DNA from: an uncultured Monoglobus sp. | GTDB lineage: Bacteria; Bacillota; Clostridia; Monoglobales; Monoglobaceae | Assembly: GCA_947625055.1 (NCBI GenBank) | Contig: CANQMT010000005.1 | Span: forward strand, 40,705 to 104,704 | Direction: 5' to 3' | DNA: 64,000 bases | In this document: one piece after another, positions 23,463-31,863 of the stretch | Layout of the letters: every line of letters begins with the position of its first letter | Position numbering within the stretch: position 1 is the stretch's first letter | The notes under the pieces: model-generated | Told to the model about the DNA's origin: nothing | Databases searched by the model: none | Seen by the model: the letters and a program-made list of their open reading frames with translations, nothing else | Program-made: the position numbers and the translations under genes

Positions 23463-23925
23463 AACACCTCATCCGAGCGCCTTCGGCGCCCACCTTCCCC
23501 TCAAGGGGAAGGCGAACGGGCGGCTTCCCTTGGGAGATAATCAGCAAGCTTGCTTGCAATCAATTACCGGTGTAGGGCGGCATGCCCACATGCCGCCCGT
23601 GGGACGTCGAGGGCACATGTCAGCTCATGTTAATGATTTGTGGCTTCATTTATCCGTGAAAACGGAATACGATTGTGCCACGAACCCGCTTCGCGGCTCC
23701 GGCCGCAGCCGTCCTCTACGAATTAAATTAAGCATATTGCGATGAGACATTGTAGGGGCGGATATTATCCGCCCGCCTGCCTCGCCCTCCGGGGAGGGAG
23801 AGGTGGATTTTCGCCAAAGGCGAAAAGACGGAGAGGGAGGCGAACTAACGTAAGGATAATCCTCCCTCTCACTCAGCTTCGCTGACAGCTCCCCCTCCAT
23901 AAATGGAAGGGGAGCCCACAGATGT
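23463..23925. repeat. Composite intergenic repeat array R6
   Basis: This is the longest array, filling the 537-bp gap. It holds a GAGCGCCTTCGGCGCCC / CCCCTCAAGGGG module (23469-23513), GATAATCAGCAAGCTTGC (23535-23552), a GTAGGGCGGCATG...CATGCCGCCC unit (23574-23601) with GGGACGTCGAGGGC, the 93-bp block (23616-23708), GTAGGGGCGG...CCGCCC (23752-23774), a segment at 23805-23840 that matches 63258-63294 in reverse complement, and a CTCTCACTCAGCTTCGCTGACAG module (about 23867-23912). Confidence 0.85.
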
Positions 23926-23958
23926 GAAAAATCAAAAGATGCAGAAAGGGAAAAATCA

Positions 23959-24729
23959 ATGGCTAAAACAGTTTTATCAATCAGAAACATGCGGAAGCTC
24001 TATCGTAACGGCAGGGGCGTGAGGGATATTTCGCTTGAGCTTAAGGAAGGCGAGATAATGGGTCTGCTGGGGCCGAACGGCTCCGGCAAGACCACCACCA
24101 TGAAGGCGATATGCGGAATGTGCGGCATCGACGCGGGCGAGATACGCGTTTTCGGTCGCAATATCGACACCGATTTTGAGGCGGCGATGGAAGGCGTCGG
24201 CGCGCTGATCGAGGCCCCCGCGATATACGAGAACCTGAGCGCCCGCAAAAATATGCGTCTGGCGGCGAGATTTTATCCGGAGCTCAGGGGCAAGGCCGGA
24301 GAGCGGCGGATCGACGAGGTTTTGGAGCTTGTGAAACTGAGAGAGTACGGCGGCGACAAGGCCGGGCGGTTTTCCCTCGGTATGAAGCAGAGGCTGGGCC
24401 TCGCGCTGGCGTTTTTGTCAAGGCCGAAGCTCGTTATTCTGGACGAGCCCACCAACGGGCTTGACATAGAAGGCGTGGTCCATCTGCGCGGTGTGATCCG
24501 CGACATGGCCGAGCGCGAGGGCGCGGCGTTTTTGATCGCGGGCCACATAGCGGCGGAGCTTGAGAAGGTGTGCGGCAAGGCCGCGGTTATCCACGACGGA
24601 CAGATACCGGCGCGCGCCGACATGCAGGACATACTTGAGAACCACCCGTCGCTTGAGGATTATTTCCTGTCAGTGACCGGCGCGGGCGGAGCCCGGGAAG
24701 GAGGATATTATGAACGGAATGATCGCTAA
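23959..24729 (+). CDS. ABC transporter ATP-binding protein
   Basis: A 256-residue ATPase of the bacitracin/lantibiotic-resistance-like ABC family. Walker A GPNGSGKT is at 38-45, the signature FSLGMKQRLGLA is near residue 138, and Walker B LVILDEPTNGLD follows near 157. The ATG has GAAAGGG upstream. Its end overlaps the permease start by 20 bp, so the two are translationally coupled. A two-component system follows after a repeat array. The arrangement resembles peptide-antibiotic sensing and export loci, but the substrate is not determined. Confidence 0.9.
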   Translation: MAKTVLSIRNMRKLYRNGRGVRDISLELKEGEIMGLLGPNGSGKTTTMKAICGMCGIDAGEIRVFGRNIDTDFEAAMEGVGALIEAPAIYENLSARKNMRLAARFYPELRGKAGERRIDEVLELVKLREYGGDKAGRFSLGMKQRLGLALAFLSRPKLVILDEPTNGLDIEGVVHLRGVIRDMAEREGAAFLIAGHIAAELEKVCGKAAVIHDGQIPARADMQDILENHPSLEDYFLSVTGAGGAREGGYYERNDR

Positions 24730-25456
24730 TTTGAAAAACGAGACGGATAAGCTTTTGAGCCGCAAAAAGTACATAGTGTTCCTGATCATCGAGCTTGTTA
24801 TCTGCGTCGGCGCGGCTTTGGTCAAGCTGCTTTCCTCGCGCGTGTCGGACGGCGTGTTTACCTTAAGCAGCCTCAACACCTCGATGAGCCTTATGAGCCT
24901 TTTTCTTGAGATCATAATCCCGTTTATCTCGATCATGGCCGCCTGCGAGCTGTTTTCGGCCGAGTTCCGCGACAGGACGATCCGCTCGGTGCTGTGCCGC
25001 CCGTGCCAAAGGTACAAGATTTTCGTCGGCAAAGTCGGCGCGGTGTTTGTTCTGGCGGTTGTCAACATGGCGGCGGTGCTGATCGCGTCGAGCGCGGCAG
25101 ATCTTATCGTGTCGCACAGGATCGCGGGTTTCGGCTACGCGCTGGGCGCTTACATTCTCGACGCTTTTCCGATGCTGATATTGATACTTATGGCCGTTAT
25201 GATAAATCAGTTCACAAAAAGCTCGACAATGGCAATGTTTTTGTGTATAATAGTGTACGCAGGATTCAAGATCGCGGGAATACATTTCAGCAGTCTCGGA
25301 GGACTGGTGTTCACGGGCTATATGCAGTGGCACAAGATATTTCTGGGAGGCTCCATGCCGTTTCTGGCGGCCTCGTTCAAGGTCCTGCTGCTGATAGGCT
25401 ACGCAATGACGTTCACCGTGATTGGGTACTACGCGTTCAGATTTAAAGAGGCGTAG
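24710..25456 (+). CDS. ABC-2 type permease
   Basis: A 248-residue integral membrane protein with about six hydrophobic helices (near 20-40, 60-80, 105-130, 145-170, 175-200, 220-243). It partners the preceding ATPase. The FSAEFRDRTIRSVLCRP segment after the second helix is the coupling-helix region typical of lantibiotic-immunity and ABC-2 permeases. GGAGG lies 7 nt before the ATG. No large extracellular domain of the BceB type is present, so it is closer to the LanEFG/CcmA-partner class. Confidence 0.88.
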   Translation: MNGMIANLKNETDKLLSRKKYIVFLIIELVICVGAALVKLLSSRVSDGVFTLSSLNTSMSLMSLFLEIIIPFISIMAACELFSAEFRDRTIRSVLCRPCQRYKIFVGKVGAVFVLAVVNMAAVLIASSAADLIVSHRIAGFGYALGAYILDAFPMLILILMAVMINQFTKSSTMAMFLCIIVYAGFKIAGIHFSSLGGLVFTGYMQWHKIFLGGSMPFLAASFKVLLLIGYAMTFTVIGYYAFRFKEA

Positions 25457-25473
25457 GGAAGAATAATATAGCT

Positions 25474-25588
25474 GCGGCATGTGGGCATGCCGCCCTACAC
25501 CGATTGACGTCAACGGGATGCCGAGGGCGCCGTCCCCTACGGCCATGGTACGCAAGGTGTCGTAGGGGCGGACGATCCGACCGCCCGT
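25474..25588. repeat. Composite intergenic repeat array R7
   Basis: It contains a hairpin GCGGCATGTGGGCATGCCGC followed by CCTAC (25474-25498), a GGATGCCGAGGGCGCCGTCC hairpin with CCTAC (25515-25540), and GTAGGGGCGGACGATCC...CCGCCCG (25562-25587). It sits between the ABC permease and the sensor kinase. Confidence 0.8.
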
Positions 25589-25625
25589 ATAGTTTTATAA
25601 TGTTATTGTTTTGAAAGGATCAAAA

Positions 25626-26759
25626 ATGTCGGTCAAAACTAAGTTCTTTATCTCATCAATAATAATGCTGGTGCTGCCGGTTTTTCTTATGGCGCTCATT
25701 TCGGCGTTTATTTTGGTGCTGCTCGCGGGCTATTTCCCGGGCGTCGCGATTGAGATAAAGGGCCTCGCGCCGACGCTTTATAACCCGCTGCTCAGGCGGT
25801 ATGTCATGCTTTGGATAATCGTTCTGATAATCGTGGTCGCGGGCTGCTGCGCGGGCGTGACCGCCTATCTGACAAAGACGATACTCGCACCGCTCAAAGG
25901 CATGTCCGACGCCATGGAGCGCCTGACGAGCGGCGACCTCGACTGTGAGATATTAAGCTCGGGCGACGGCGAGATAAGAGAGGTATATGATGCGATCGAG
26001 AGGCTGCGCCTAAGACTCAAACTCTCGGTCAGCGACGAGATAATGAGAGAGGAGGAGCACCGCATGCTCATCGCCAATATCTCGCATGACCTGAAAACGC
26101 CGATAACCTCGATCAAGGGCTACGTTGAGGGGCTCCGCGACGGCGTGGCGGCAAATCCCGCCATGACAAAGCGGTACCTTGACACCATTCTCGCCAAGGC
26201 AGATACGCTTGAGAACATGGTGAACAATCTGTCGCTGTACTCGAAGCTGAACGCGGGATCGGAGTATGACATAAAGGAATATAACATTCTCGACTTCGCG
26301 GCGGAGGTTCTTGACGAGTACGAGATAGATCTGAAAAACGCGGGCATGACCGCAGCGCTCGCGGGTGAAAGCCTTGCGTCGGCCTTTGACCGCGCGAAGA
26401 TGAAAAGGGTATTTTCAAACGTGATAGAAAACGCGGTAAAATATAAAGGCCCGGACGCTGCCGGAAGCATCAGCATAACGGTGAGCCGCGACGGGGATTT
26501 CGCGGTGATCGCGTTCGCGGACACCGGGATAGGCATAAGCGAGGACGACGAGAAGCGGGTGTTTGAAACCTTCTTCCGCGCCGACAAGGCGAGAAACATG
26601 AACGTCTCGGGCAACGGACTCGGCCTTTCGATATGCGACAGAATAGTGCGCGAGCACGGCGGCAGAATGTGGATGCGCGGCAACGGTGAAAACCCCGGCG
26701 TAACTGTGTATATCAGGCTAAAAATTTCGGGTGAAAATAAGGGTGAAAGGAAAGATTAA
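25626..26759 (+). CDS. Sensor histidine kinase
   Basis: A 377-residue membrane kinase. Two helices (about 8-32 and 58-82) flank a short external loop, followed by a HAMP linker and HisKA with H154 in NISHDLKTPITSIKGY. HATPase_c follows with N-box NVIENAVKY, G1 DTGIGIS and G2 GNGLGLSI. The ATG at 25626 is chosen over one 15 bp upstream because GAAAGGA is placed for it and the membrane helix begins directly. The response regulator follows after 1 bp. The short external loop and the upstream ABC exporter suggest sensing at or within the membrane, as in cell-envelope stress kinases. Confidence 0.92.
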   Translation: MSVKTKFFISSIIMLVLPVFLMALISAFILVLLAGYFPGVAIEIKGLAPTLYNPLLRRYVMLWIIVLIIVVAGCCAGVTAYLTKTILAPLKGMSDAMERLTSGDLDCEILSSGDGEIREVYDAIERLRLRLKLSVSDEIMREEEHRMLIANISHDLKTPITSIKGYVEGLRDGVAANPAMTKRYLDTILAKADTLENMVNNLSLYSKLNAGSEYDIKEYNILDFAAEVLDEYEIDLKNAGMTAALAGESLASAFDRAKMKRVFSNVIENAVKYKGPDAAGSISITVSRDGDFAVIAFADTGIGISEDDEKRVFETFFRADKARNMNVSGNGLGLSICDRIVREHGGRMWMRGNGENPGVTVYIRLKISGENKGERKD

Positions 26760-26760
26760 T

Positions 26761-27444
26761 ATGAAAATTTTAATTATAGAGGACGACAAAAGCATAGCCG
26801 AACTTGAGCGGGATTATCTTATCGCCGCGGGCTTTATGTGCGAGCTCGCGTTTGACGGCGAGAGCGGCCTTGACAAGGCTTTGAGGAACGACTATGACCT
26901 GGTTATAATCGACATTATGTTGCCCGGCCGCGACGGGTTTTCGGTCTGCGAGGAGCTGCGCAAAACAAAGGATATGCCCGTGATCTTCCTGTCGGCGAGG
27001 ACAGAGGATATTGACAAGATACGCGGCCTCGGTCTCGGCGCGGACGATTACATAGCAAAACCGTTTTCGCCGTCCGAGATGGTGGCGCGGGTCAGAGCTC
27101 ACACCGCGAGGTACAAGGCGCTCAAATCCGGAGGCGCCCGTAAGCCGCAGATGATAAATGTCAAGGGATTAAGCATTGACAAAGACTCGCGCAGGGTATC
27201 GGTCGGAGAAAACGAGATCATACTCACGGTCAAGGAGTATGATCTGCTGCTGTTTTTGATTGAAAACCCCGGAATCGTGTTCAGCAAGGAAAGGCTGTTC
27301 GACCGCATCTGGGGCATGGACGCGATAGGCGACTCGTCCACCGTGACGGTGCATGTTCAGCGCGTCCGCGACAAGCTTGAAAAATACACCGATGAAAAAT
27401 TTATAGAAACAGTCTGGGGAGCGGGATATAGGTTCGCGAGGTAG
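26761..27444 (+). CDS. OmpR/PhoB-family response regulator
   Basis: A 227-residue regulator. The receiver domain has the acidic pocket EDD at 7-9, phospho-Asp D51 (IIDIMLPGRDG), switch Thr/Ser around FLSARTE and the KPF lysine. The winged-helix DNA-binding domain (about 132-227) contains EYDLLLFLIENPG and VHVQRVRDKLE. The ATG at 26761 follows GAAAGGAA and begins the first beta strand. It pairs with the kinase immediately upstream; likely targets are the ABC genes or the exported protein upstream, but this is inferred from position only. Confidence 0.93.
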   Translation: MKILIIEDDKSIAELERDYLIAAGFMCELAFDGESGLDKALRNDYDLVIIDIMLPGRDGFSVCEELRKTKDMPVIFLSARTEDIDKIRGLGLGADDYIAKPFSPSEMVARVRAHTARYKALKSGGARKPQMINVKGLSIDKDSRRVSVGENEIILTVKEYDLLLFLIENPGIVFSKERLFDRIWGMDAIGDSSTVTVHVQRVRDKLEKYTDEKFIETVWGAGYRFAR

Positions 27445-27479
27445 GGACTAGGGAATAGGCTCTAGGGACTAGGCCCCCT

Positions 27480-27647
27480 CAATCGAGCCTTGCCCGACAG
27501 CATTAAGGAAGCTCTTGGTCAAAATTGCAAACAATTTTGAAAGATAGCTTTGAATCCGCAAGCAAGCTTGCTGATTATCCCCAAGGGGCGAGGCAAATTC
27601 AGGCTCTCCCCTTGGGGAGAGCTGTCACCGAAGGTGACTGAGAGGGG
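27480..27647. repeat. Composite intergenic repeat array R8
   Basis: It holds a palindrome CAAAATTGCAAACAATTTTG (about 27518-27537), GCAAGCTTGCTGATTATCC (27562-27580), the inverse of 23534-23552, and the module CCCCTTGGGGAGAG-CTGTCACCGAAGGTGAC-TGAGAGGGG (27608-27647). It ends exactly where the stop codon of the convergent QueG-like gene begins. Confidence 0.8.
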
Positions 27648-28316
27648 TTATTTTTTGGGACATACCCGCATACATATTCCGCATACCGCGCCGCGTCCGA
27701 TCTTCTGGTACGCGGCTTTCATATGCCTGCTGCATGCCAAAGCGTCAACAATGTTTTCTCTCGGCTCGCCGGGCCTCCAGAGATTGCCCGATATAGCCAT
27801 GGCCGGGCAGGCCTTCATACATAAATTGCACTCGCCGCATCCGCACTCAAGGATTTTTTGGTTCATTTCAAACTCGGCGCAGTCGGTCAGTATCGTGCCG
27901 AGCCGCACACGCGGCCCGTTTTCGCTTGAGATAAAAAGGCCGCTCTTGCCGACATATCCGAGCCCCGAGCGCACCGCGGCGTATTTGTGCGAGAACGCGC
28001 CTTTCAGCCCATCCACCGATTGCGACGCCGGGATCGGAACGTATTTATATCCCGCGCGCCGCAGGATAAATCCCGCCATAAGCGAGTTTCGGTCGATCAG
28101 CGCGTTAACGGTTCGGTAGTGGTGGAAGTAGGTGTGGGTCGGCGCGTCCTTGATGCCGTCAACGACGGCGTCGGACAGCGGAATTGTATAGGAAACGGCA
28201 TGGGTCATGCCGAACTCGTTTTCGCCGAACTCATCGCCGCCGAGCTCGCAGAAGCCCACCTGCGCCGCGCCGTTTTCAATTAAGAAGTTTGTGATTTGGT
28301 TTTGTATATTTGTCAT
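27648..28316 (-). CDS. QueG-like double [4Fe-4S] protein (short form)
   Basis: A 222-residue iron-sulfur protein related to epoxyqueuosine reductase. It keeps the GLGYVGKSGLFIS region and two cysteine clusters near the C terminus (CGCGECNLCMKACP and CGICMRVCP), which fit two [4Fe-4S] clusters. The HEAT-repeat tail of true QueG (over 300 residues) is missing. The protein stops two residues after the last cluster, exactly where repeat array R8 begins, so the C terminus may have been trimmed. The start at 28316 has GAAAGG that directly follows an element edge (28340-28332). The function is probably not tRNA modification; short homologues are uncharacterised reductases. Confidence 0.78.
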   Translation of the reverse strand: MTNIQNQITNFLIENGAAQVGFCELGGDEFGENEFGMTHAVSYTIPLSDAVVDGIKDAPTHTYFHHYRTVNALIDRNSLMAGFILRRAGYKYVPIPASQSVDGLKGAFSHKYAAVRSGLGYVGKSGLFISSENGPRVRLGTILTDCAEFEMNQKILECGCGECNLCMKACPAMAISGNLWRPGEPRENIVDALACSRHMKAAYQKIGRGAVCGICMRVCPKK

Positions 28317-28331
28317 GTATTTATACCTTTC

Positions 28332-28559
28332 AACGTAGTGATTGGTTCCTATATTGTTATCGCAATATGCTTCATTTTGTCCGTAGGGGACGACGGCCTC
28401 GGCGTCCCGCGGCGGCATGTGGGCATGCCGCCCTACAACTATCATGTAAAAACGTCGTAGGGGACGGCGCCCTCGACGTCCCGTGGCGGCATGTGGGCAT
28501 GCCGCCCTACAATTATTGTGTAAAACGCCATAAGAGCGGGTGGATAATATCCGCCCTAC
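28332..28559. repeat. Composite intergenic repeat array R9 with two 54-bp units
   Basis: The reversed element edge (AACGTAGTG, 28332-28340) is followed by two near-identical 54-bp units (28383-28436 and 28457-28510). Each begins GTAGGGGACG and ends GCCGCCCTAC, so the outer ends are inverted repeats, with two internal hairpins. A further hairpin GGGTGGATAATATCCGCCC is at 28538-28556. This gap separates nspC from the QueG-like gene. Confidence 0.88.
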
Positions 28560-28571
28560 AAATTAAAGGGG

Positions 28572-29696
28572 TTATATTCTTCTCTTAAAGTCCTCGTAGC
28601 CGAATTGTTTATAAAGCTCAATTTCGCCGTTTTGACGTTTGATATAGATCGTCGGCAGATTTATTCCGTTGAATGTGTTGTTTTTTACCGTCGTGTAGAT
28701 CGCCATGTCGCCGAAAACAAGTCTGTCGCCGGGTTTAAGCGGATTGTCGAACGAATAGTCGCCGATGATGTCTCCGGCAAGACATGTGGGGCCGCCGAGC
28801 CGGTATTTGTATTTTTTCTCGTTCGGTTCACCACTTTCGAAAAGCGGAGGGCGGTAGGGCATTTCAAGCACGTCGGGCATGTGGCATGCGGCGGACGCGT
28901 CGACTATCGCGATGTCGATTTCGTTGTTTATAATGTCCATGACCTCGGTGACAAGACAGCCCGCGTCAAGCGCGACCGCCTCGCCGGGTTCAAGATAAAC
29001 AGTTAAGCCGTATTTGCCGCGAATATACTCGATCGACTTTATCAGAGTTTTGATATCATAATCGCCGCGGGTGATGTGGTGGCCGCCGCCGAAGTTGATC
29101 CATTTGATCTGCGGCAGGCTTAAAATGCTGCCGAATTTTTTATCGACTTCAAGCACGGTGCGCCACAGCACATCCGAGTTCTGCTCGCACATTGTGTGAA
29201 AGTGCAGCCCGCTTATGCCCTCGGGAGGCTTTTCCGGAAAGTCGGAAATTTTAACTCCCATTCGCGAGCCGGGGAAGCAGGGATTATACATGTCGGTCTT
29301 GATCTCGGAGTACTCGGGATTTATCCTTATCCCGCACTCAATACCCACGCATTTGTCTTTGTGTCTCTCCCATTGGGAGAACGAGTTAAACACCGCGTGA
29401 TCGCAGATTTTAATTATCTCGTCAAACTCCGCGTCACTGTAAGCCGGAGCGTAGATGTGGGTCTCGGTATTCGGCATTTCCTCGCGCCCGAGCCGTGCCT
29501 CGTTGAGCGAGCTGGCCGTGGTGCCCGATATATATTTTCCGATAAGAGGATAAAAGGCGTACATTGAGAACGCCTTTTGCGCCAGCAGTATTTTCGCGCC
29601 CGTAGCGCGCTCAACGCCGCTGAGTATTTCAAGATTTCGGATAAGTTTCCCCTCGTCAAATATATAACACGGGGTTTTAATGTTGTTTATGTTCAT
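28572..29696 (-). CDS. nspC: Carboxynorspermidine/carboxyspermidine decarboxylase
   Basis: PLP enzyme of the alanine racemase fold that decarboxylates carboxy(nor)spermidine, the last step of the pathway begun by the gene at 8100. The 374 residues start MNINNIKTPCYIFDEG. The PLP lysine is K41 in LAQKAFSMYAFYP. The phosphate and substrate motifs INFGGGHHITRGDYD and LEPGEAV and the second-subunit cysteine/aspartate loop CHMPDVLEMPYRP are all present. The ATG at 29696 lies 4 nt after the htpG stop without a clear Shine-Dalgarno, suggesting coupling to htpG. A longer start at 29720 inside htpG is not supported. Separation from its synthase partner is unusual. Confidence 0.9.
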   Translation of the reverse strand: MNINNIKTPCYIFDEGKLIRNLEILSGVERATGAKILLAQKAFSMYAFYPLIGKYISGTTASSLNEARLGREEMPNTETHIYAPAYSDAEFDEIIKICDHAVFNSFSQWERHKDKCVGIECGIRINPEYSEIKTDMYNPCFPGSRMGVKISDFPEKPPEGISGLHFHTMCEQNSDVLWRTVLEVDKKFGSILSLPQIKWINFGGGHHITRGDYDIKTLIKSIEYIRGKYGLTVYLEPGEAVALDAGCLVTEVMDIINNEIDIAIVDASAACHMPDVLEMPYRPPLFESGEPNEKKYKYRLGGPTCLAGDIIGDYSFDNPLKPGDRLVFGDMAIYTTVKNNTFNGINLPTIYIKRQNGEIELYKQFGYEDFKRRI

Positions 29697-29700
29697 ATTA

Positions 29701-31596
29701 TTAAAACAATTCACACACAAGTTTGGTGTATTCGATCGGGTCCTCGACGGGGAGGCCTTCGATAAGGCGGGCCTGGTTGTAGAGGATCTCAGCGTACTTC
29801 TTGAGGGAAGCCTCGTCCGCGGCTTTCAGCTTTTCAAATACCGGGTGGTTCGCGTTCAGTTCAAGCACCTTGTCGCTGACGGGCTTCTCGCCCTCGTTTC
29901 CGGGCATCGAGGCCAGAATCTTCTCCATTTCGATCGAGACGGGGCCGTCGGCGGTTATGCACACCGGATGCTCGGTCAGACGGGTCGAGATCTTAACGTC
30001 CTTGACCTTGCCGTCAAGCGCCTTTTTGATCGCGTCAAGCAGATCGCGGCTCTCCTCGCCGGCCTTGTCGGCAGCCTTTTTCTCTTCCTCGGTCTCAAGC
30101 TCAAGGTCGCCGCTGTTTATATTCTTAAATTCCTTTTCGCCGTATTCGCGCAGGACCTGCAGACAGAACTCGTCCACGTCCTCGGAAAGGAGCAGCAGAT
30201 CGCAGTCCTTGGAAAGCACGGTCTGCGCCGCGGGCAGCTTCGCCAGGCGGTCGACCGAGTCGCCCGCCGCGTAGTAAATGTATTTCTGCTCGCTGCCCAT
30301 GGCGGTGGTGTATTCGTCAAGCGTGATCATCTTTTTCTCTCTCGCCGAATAGAACATGAGCAGATCTTTGAGCAGCTCGGCGTTCTGACCGAATGAGTTG
30401 TAGCAGCCGAACTTGATCTGACGGCCGAAGTTCTTCCAGAACTCCTCATACTTGTCACGCTCGGCGGTGAGCATCGACTTGAGCTCGTTCTTTATTTTCT
30501 TTTCAAGGTTCCTGCGGATAACCGTGAGCTGTCTGTCCTGCTGAAGCATCTCGCGCGAGATGTTGAGCGACAGATCCTGACTGTCCACAACACCCTTTAC
30601 AAAGCTGAAGCAGTCGGGCAAAAGATCCGCGCATTTGTCCATGATCATGACTCCCGAAGTATAAAGCTGGAGTCCCTTTTCATACTCCCTCGTGTAGTAG
30701 TCATACGGCGTTCTTGACGGGATAAACATCAGCGCGCTGTACGAGATCGCGCCCTCGGTGTTTGTGTATATGACCCGGGCCGGGTCGGTGTAGTCCATGA
30801 ATTTCTCTTTATAGAAGTTGTTGTATTCCTCGTCAGTCACGTCCTTTTTTTGACGCTTCCAAAGCGGGATCATGCTGTTGACCGTCTCGAGCTCAGTGTA
30901 TGTCTCATACTCGGGAGTGTAGTCTTCGCCTGCGTCCGCGGGGCGTTCTTTCTCGCGCGTTTTTTCGCGGTACATTCTTATGGGATAGCGTACATAGTCG
31001 CTGTATTTCTTGATTATGCCCGAAATTCTGTACTCCTCCAAAAACTCGCCGTAGTTTTCGTCATCGGTGTTGTCCTTTAAGGTCATTGTGATCTCGGTTC
31101 CCGCCTTGTCCTTCTGCGTCTCTTTTATCGTGTAGCCGTCTGCGCCCGAGCTTTCCCATACCCAGGCCTCGTCCGAGCCGAATGAGCGGCTTATGACCGT
31201 GACTTTTGATGATACCATGAAAGCGGAATAAAAGCCGACGCCGAACTGACCGATTATGTCTATTTTATCATCAAGGCTGTTCTCGGTCTTAAAGTCAAGG
31301 CTGCCGCTTTTGGCGATCGTTCCGAGATTGTTTTCAAGCTCATCTTTGGTCATGCCTATTCCGTTGTCGCTGACCTTGATCGTGCGCGCGTCCTTGTCGA
31401 TGGTGATGAGAATTTCAAAGTCATCCTTGGAAAGACCGACCGAACTGTCGGTCAGACTTTTGAAATACAGCTTGTCTATCGCGTCGCTGGCGTTGCTGAT
31501 AAGCTCGCGCAGGAAAATTTCCTTGTTTGTGTAGATCGAATTGATCATCAGGTCCATCAGTTTTTTGCTTTCTGTCTTGAATTGTTTTTTTGCCAT
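29701..31596 (-). CDS. htpG: Chaperone HtpG (Hsp90)
   Basis: ATP-dependent cytosolic chaperone, 631 residues, of normal length. The N-terminal ATPase motifs LRELISNASDAIDKL, DNGIGMT and GQFGVGFYSAFMV are present. The middle domain has the NLSREMLQQDR catalytic-loop segment, and the C-terminal dimerisation domain follows. The ATG at 31596 follows AAGGAGACAG; an ATG 39 bp upstream is not preceded by an RBS. A consensus promoter and a leader hairpin lie upstream. nspC follows immediately and appears to be expressed with it. Confidence 0.96.
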   Translation of the reverse strand: MAKKQFKTESKKLMDLMINSIYTNKEIFLRELISNASDAIDKLYFKSLTDSSVGLSKDDFEILITIDKDARTIKVSDNGIGMTKDELENNLGTIAKSGSLDFKTENSLDDKIDIIGQFGVGFYSAFMVSSKVTVISRSFGSDEAWVWESSGADGYTIKETQKDKAGTEITMTLKDNTDDENYGEFLEEYRISGIIKKYSDYVRYPIRMYREKTREKERPADAGEDYTPEYETYTELETVNSMIPLWKRQKKDVTDEEYNNFYKEKFMDYTDPARVIYTNTEGAISYSALMFIPSRTPYDYYTREYEKGLQLYTSGVMIMDKCADLLPDCFSFVKGVVDSQDLSLNISREMLQQDRQLTVIRRNLEKKIKNELKSMLTAERDKYEEFWKNFGRQIKFGCYNSFGQNAELLKDLLMFYSAREKKMITLDEYTTAMGSEQKYIYYAAGDSVDRLAKLPAAQTVLSKDCDLLLLSEDVDEFCLQVLREYGEKEFKNINSGDLELETEEEKKAADKAGEESRDLLDAIKKALDGKVKDVKISTRLTEHPVCITADGPVSIEMEKILASMPGNEGEKPVSDKVLELNANHPVFEKLKAADEASLKKYAEILYNQARLIEGLPVEDPIEYTKLVCELF

Positions 31597-31643
31597 TTTT
31601 CTGTCTCCTTGTCTTATGTTTTTTGCGCGTTCCAAATCAAAAC

Positions 31644-31662
31644 GGGCGGTGAGTCACCGCCC
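31644..31662 (-). promoter_or_regulatory. Leader hairpin of htpG
   Basis: GGGCGGTGAGTCACCGCCC is a near-perfect palindrome in the predicted 5' leader of htpG, flanked by direct TGCGCGTT copies (31625-31632, 31663-31670). It may be an attenuator or a repeat-family hairpin. Confidence 0.4.
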
Positions 31663-31683
31663 TGCGCGTTTATTCATAAATAA

Positions 31684-31712
31684 GATTTTAGCACAACCGA
31701 AAAATAATGTCA
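31684..31712 (-). promoter_or_regulatory. Promoter of htpG
   Basis: On the minus strand, TTGACA (31712-31707), 17-bp spacer and TAAAAT (31689-31684) with TGC before the -10. No CIRCE inverted repeat is present. Confidence 0.75.
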
Positions 31713-31789
31713 ATACGGGCGATGGCAAAAATTCTTTAATTTTCATGGATCTGTTATAAATTTAATGTAAACGATTTGCAAAATTTTCC

Positions 31790-31818
31790 TTGCAATGTAT
31801 TTTAAGTTGTGCTATAGT
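31790..31818 (+). promoter_or_regulatory. Promoter of the stalk-domain protein gene
   Basis: TTGCAA (31790-31795), 17-bp spacer, TATAGT (31813-31818) with TGC before the -10. Leader about 40 nt with AAGGAGTG before the ATG. Confidence 0.75.
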
Positions 31819-31863
31819 TTATTAAGAAAATTAATTATTAATTATGTTAAGGAGTGAAATAAA

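Noticed and set aside
31684..31700. CIRCE (HrcA) half-site TTAGCAC upstream of htpG
   Set aside because: Only one half is present and it overlaps the -10 box; no GAGTGCTAA partner follows.
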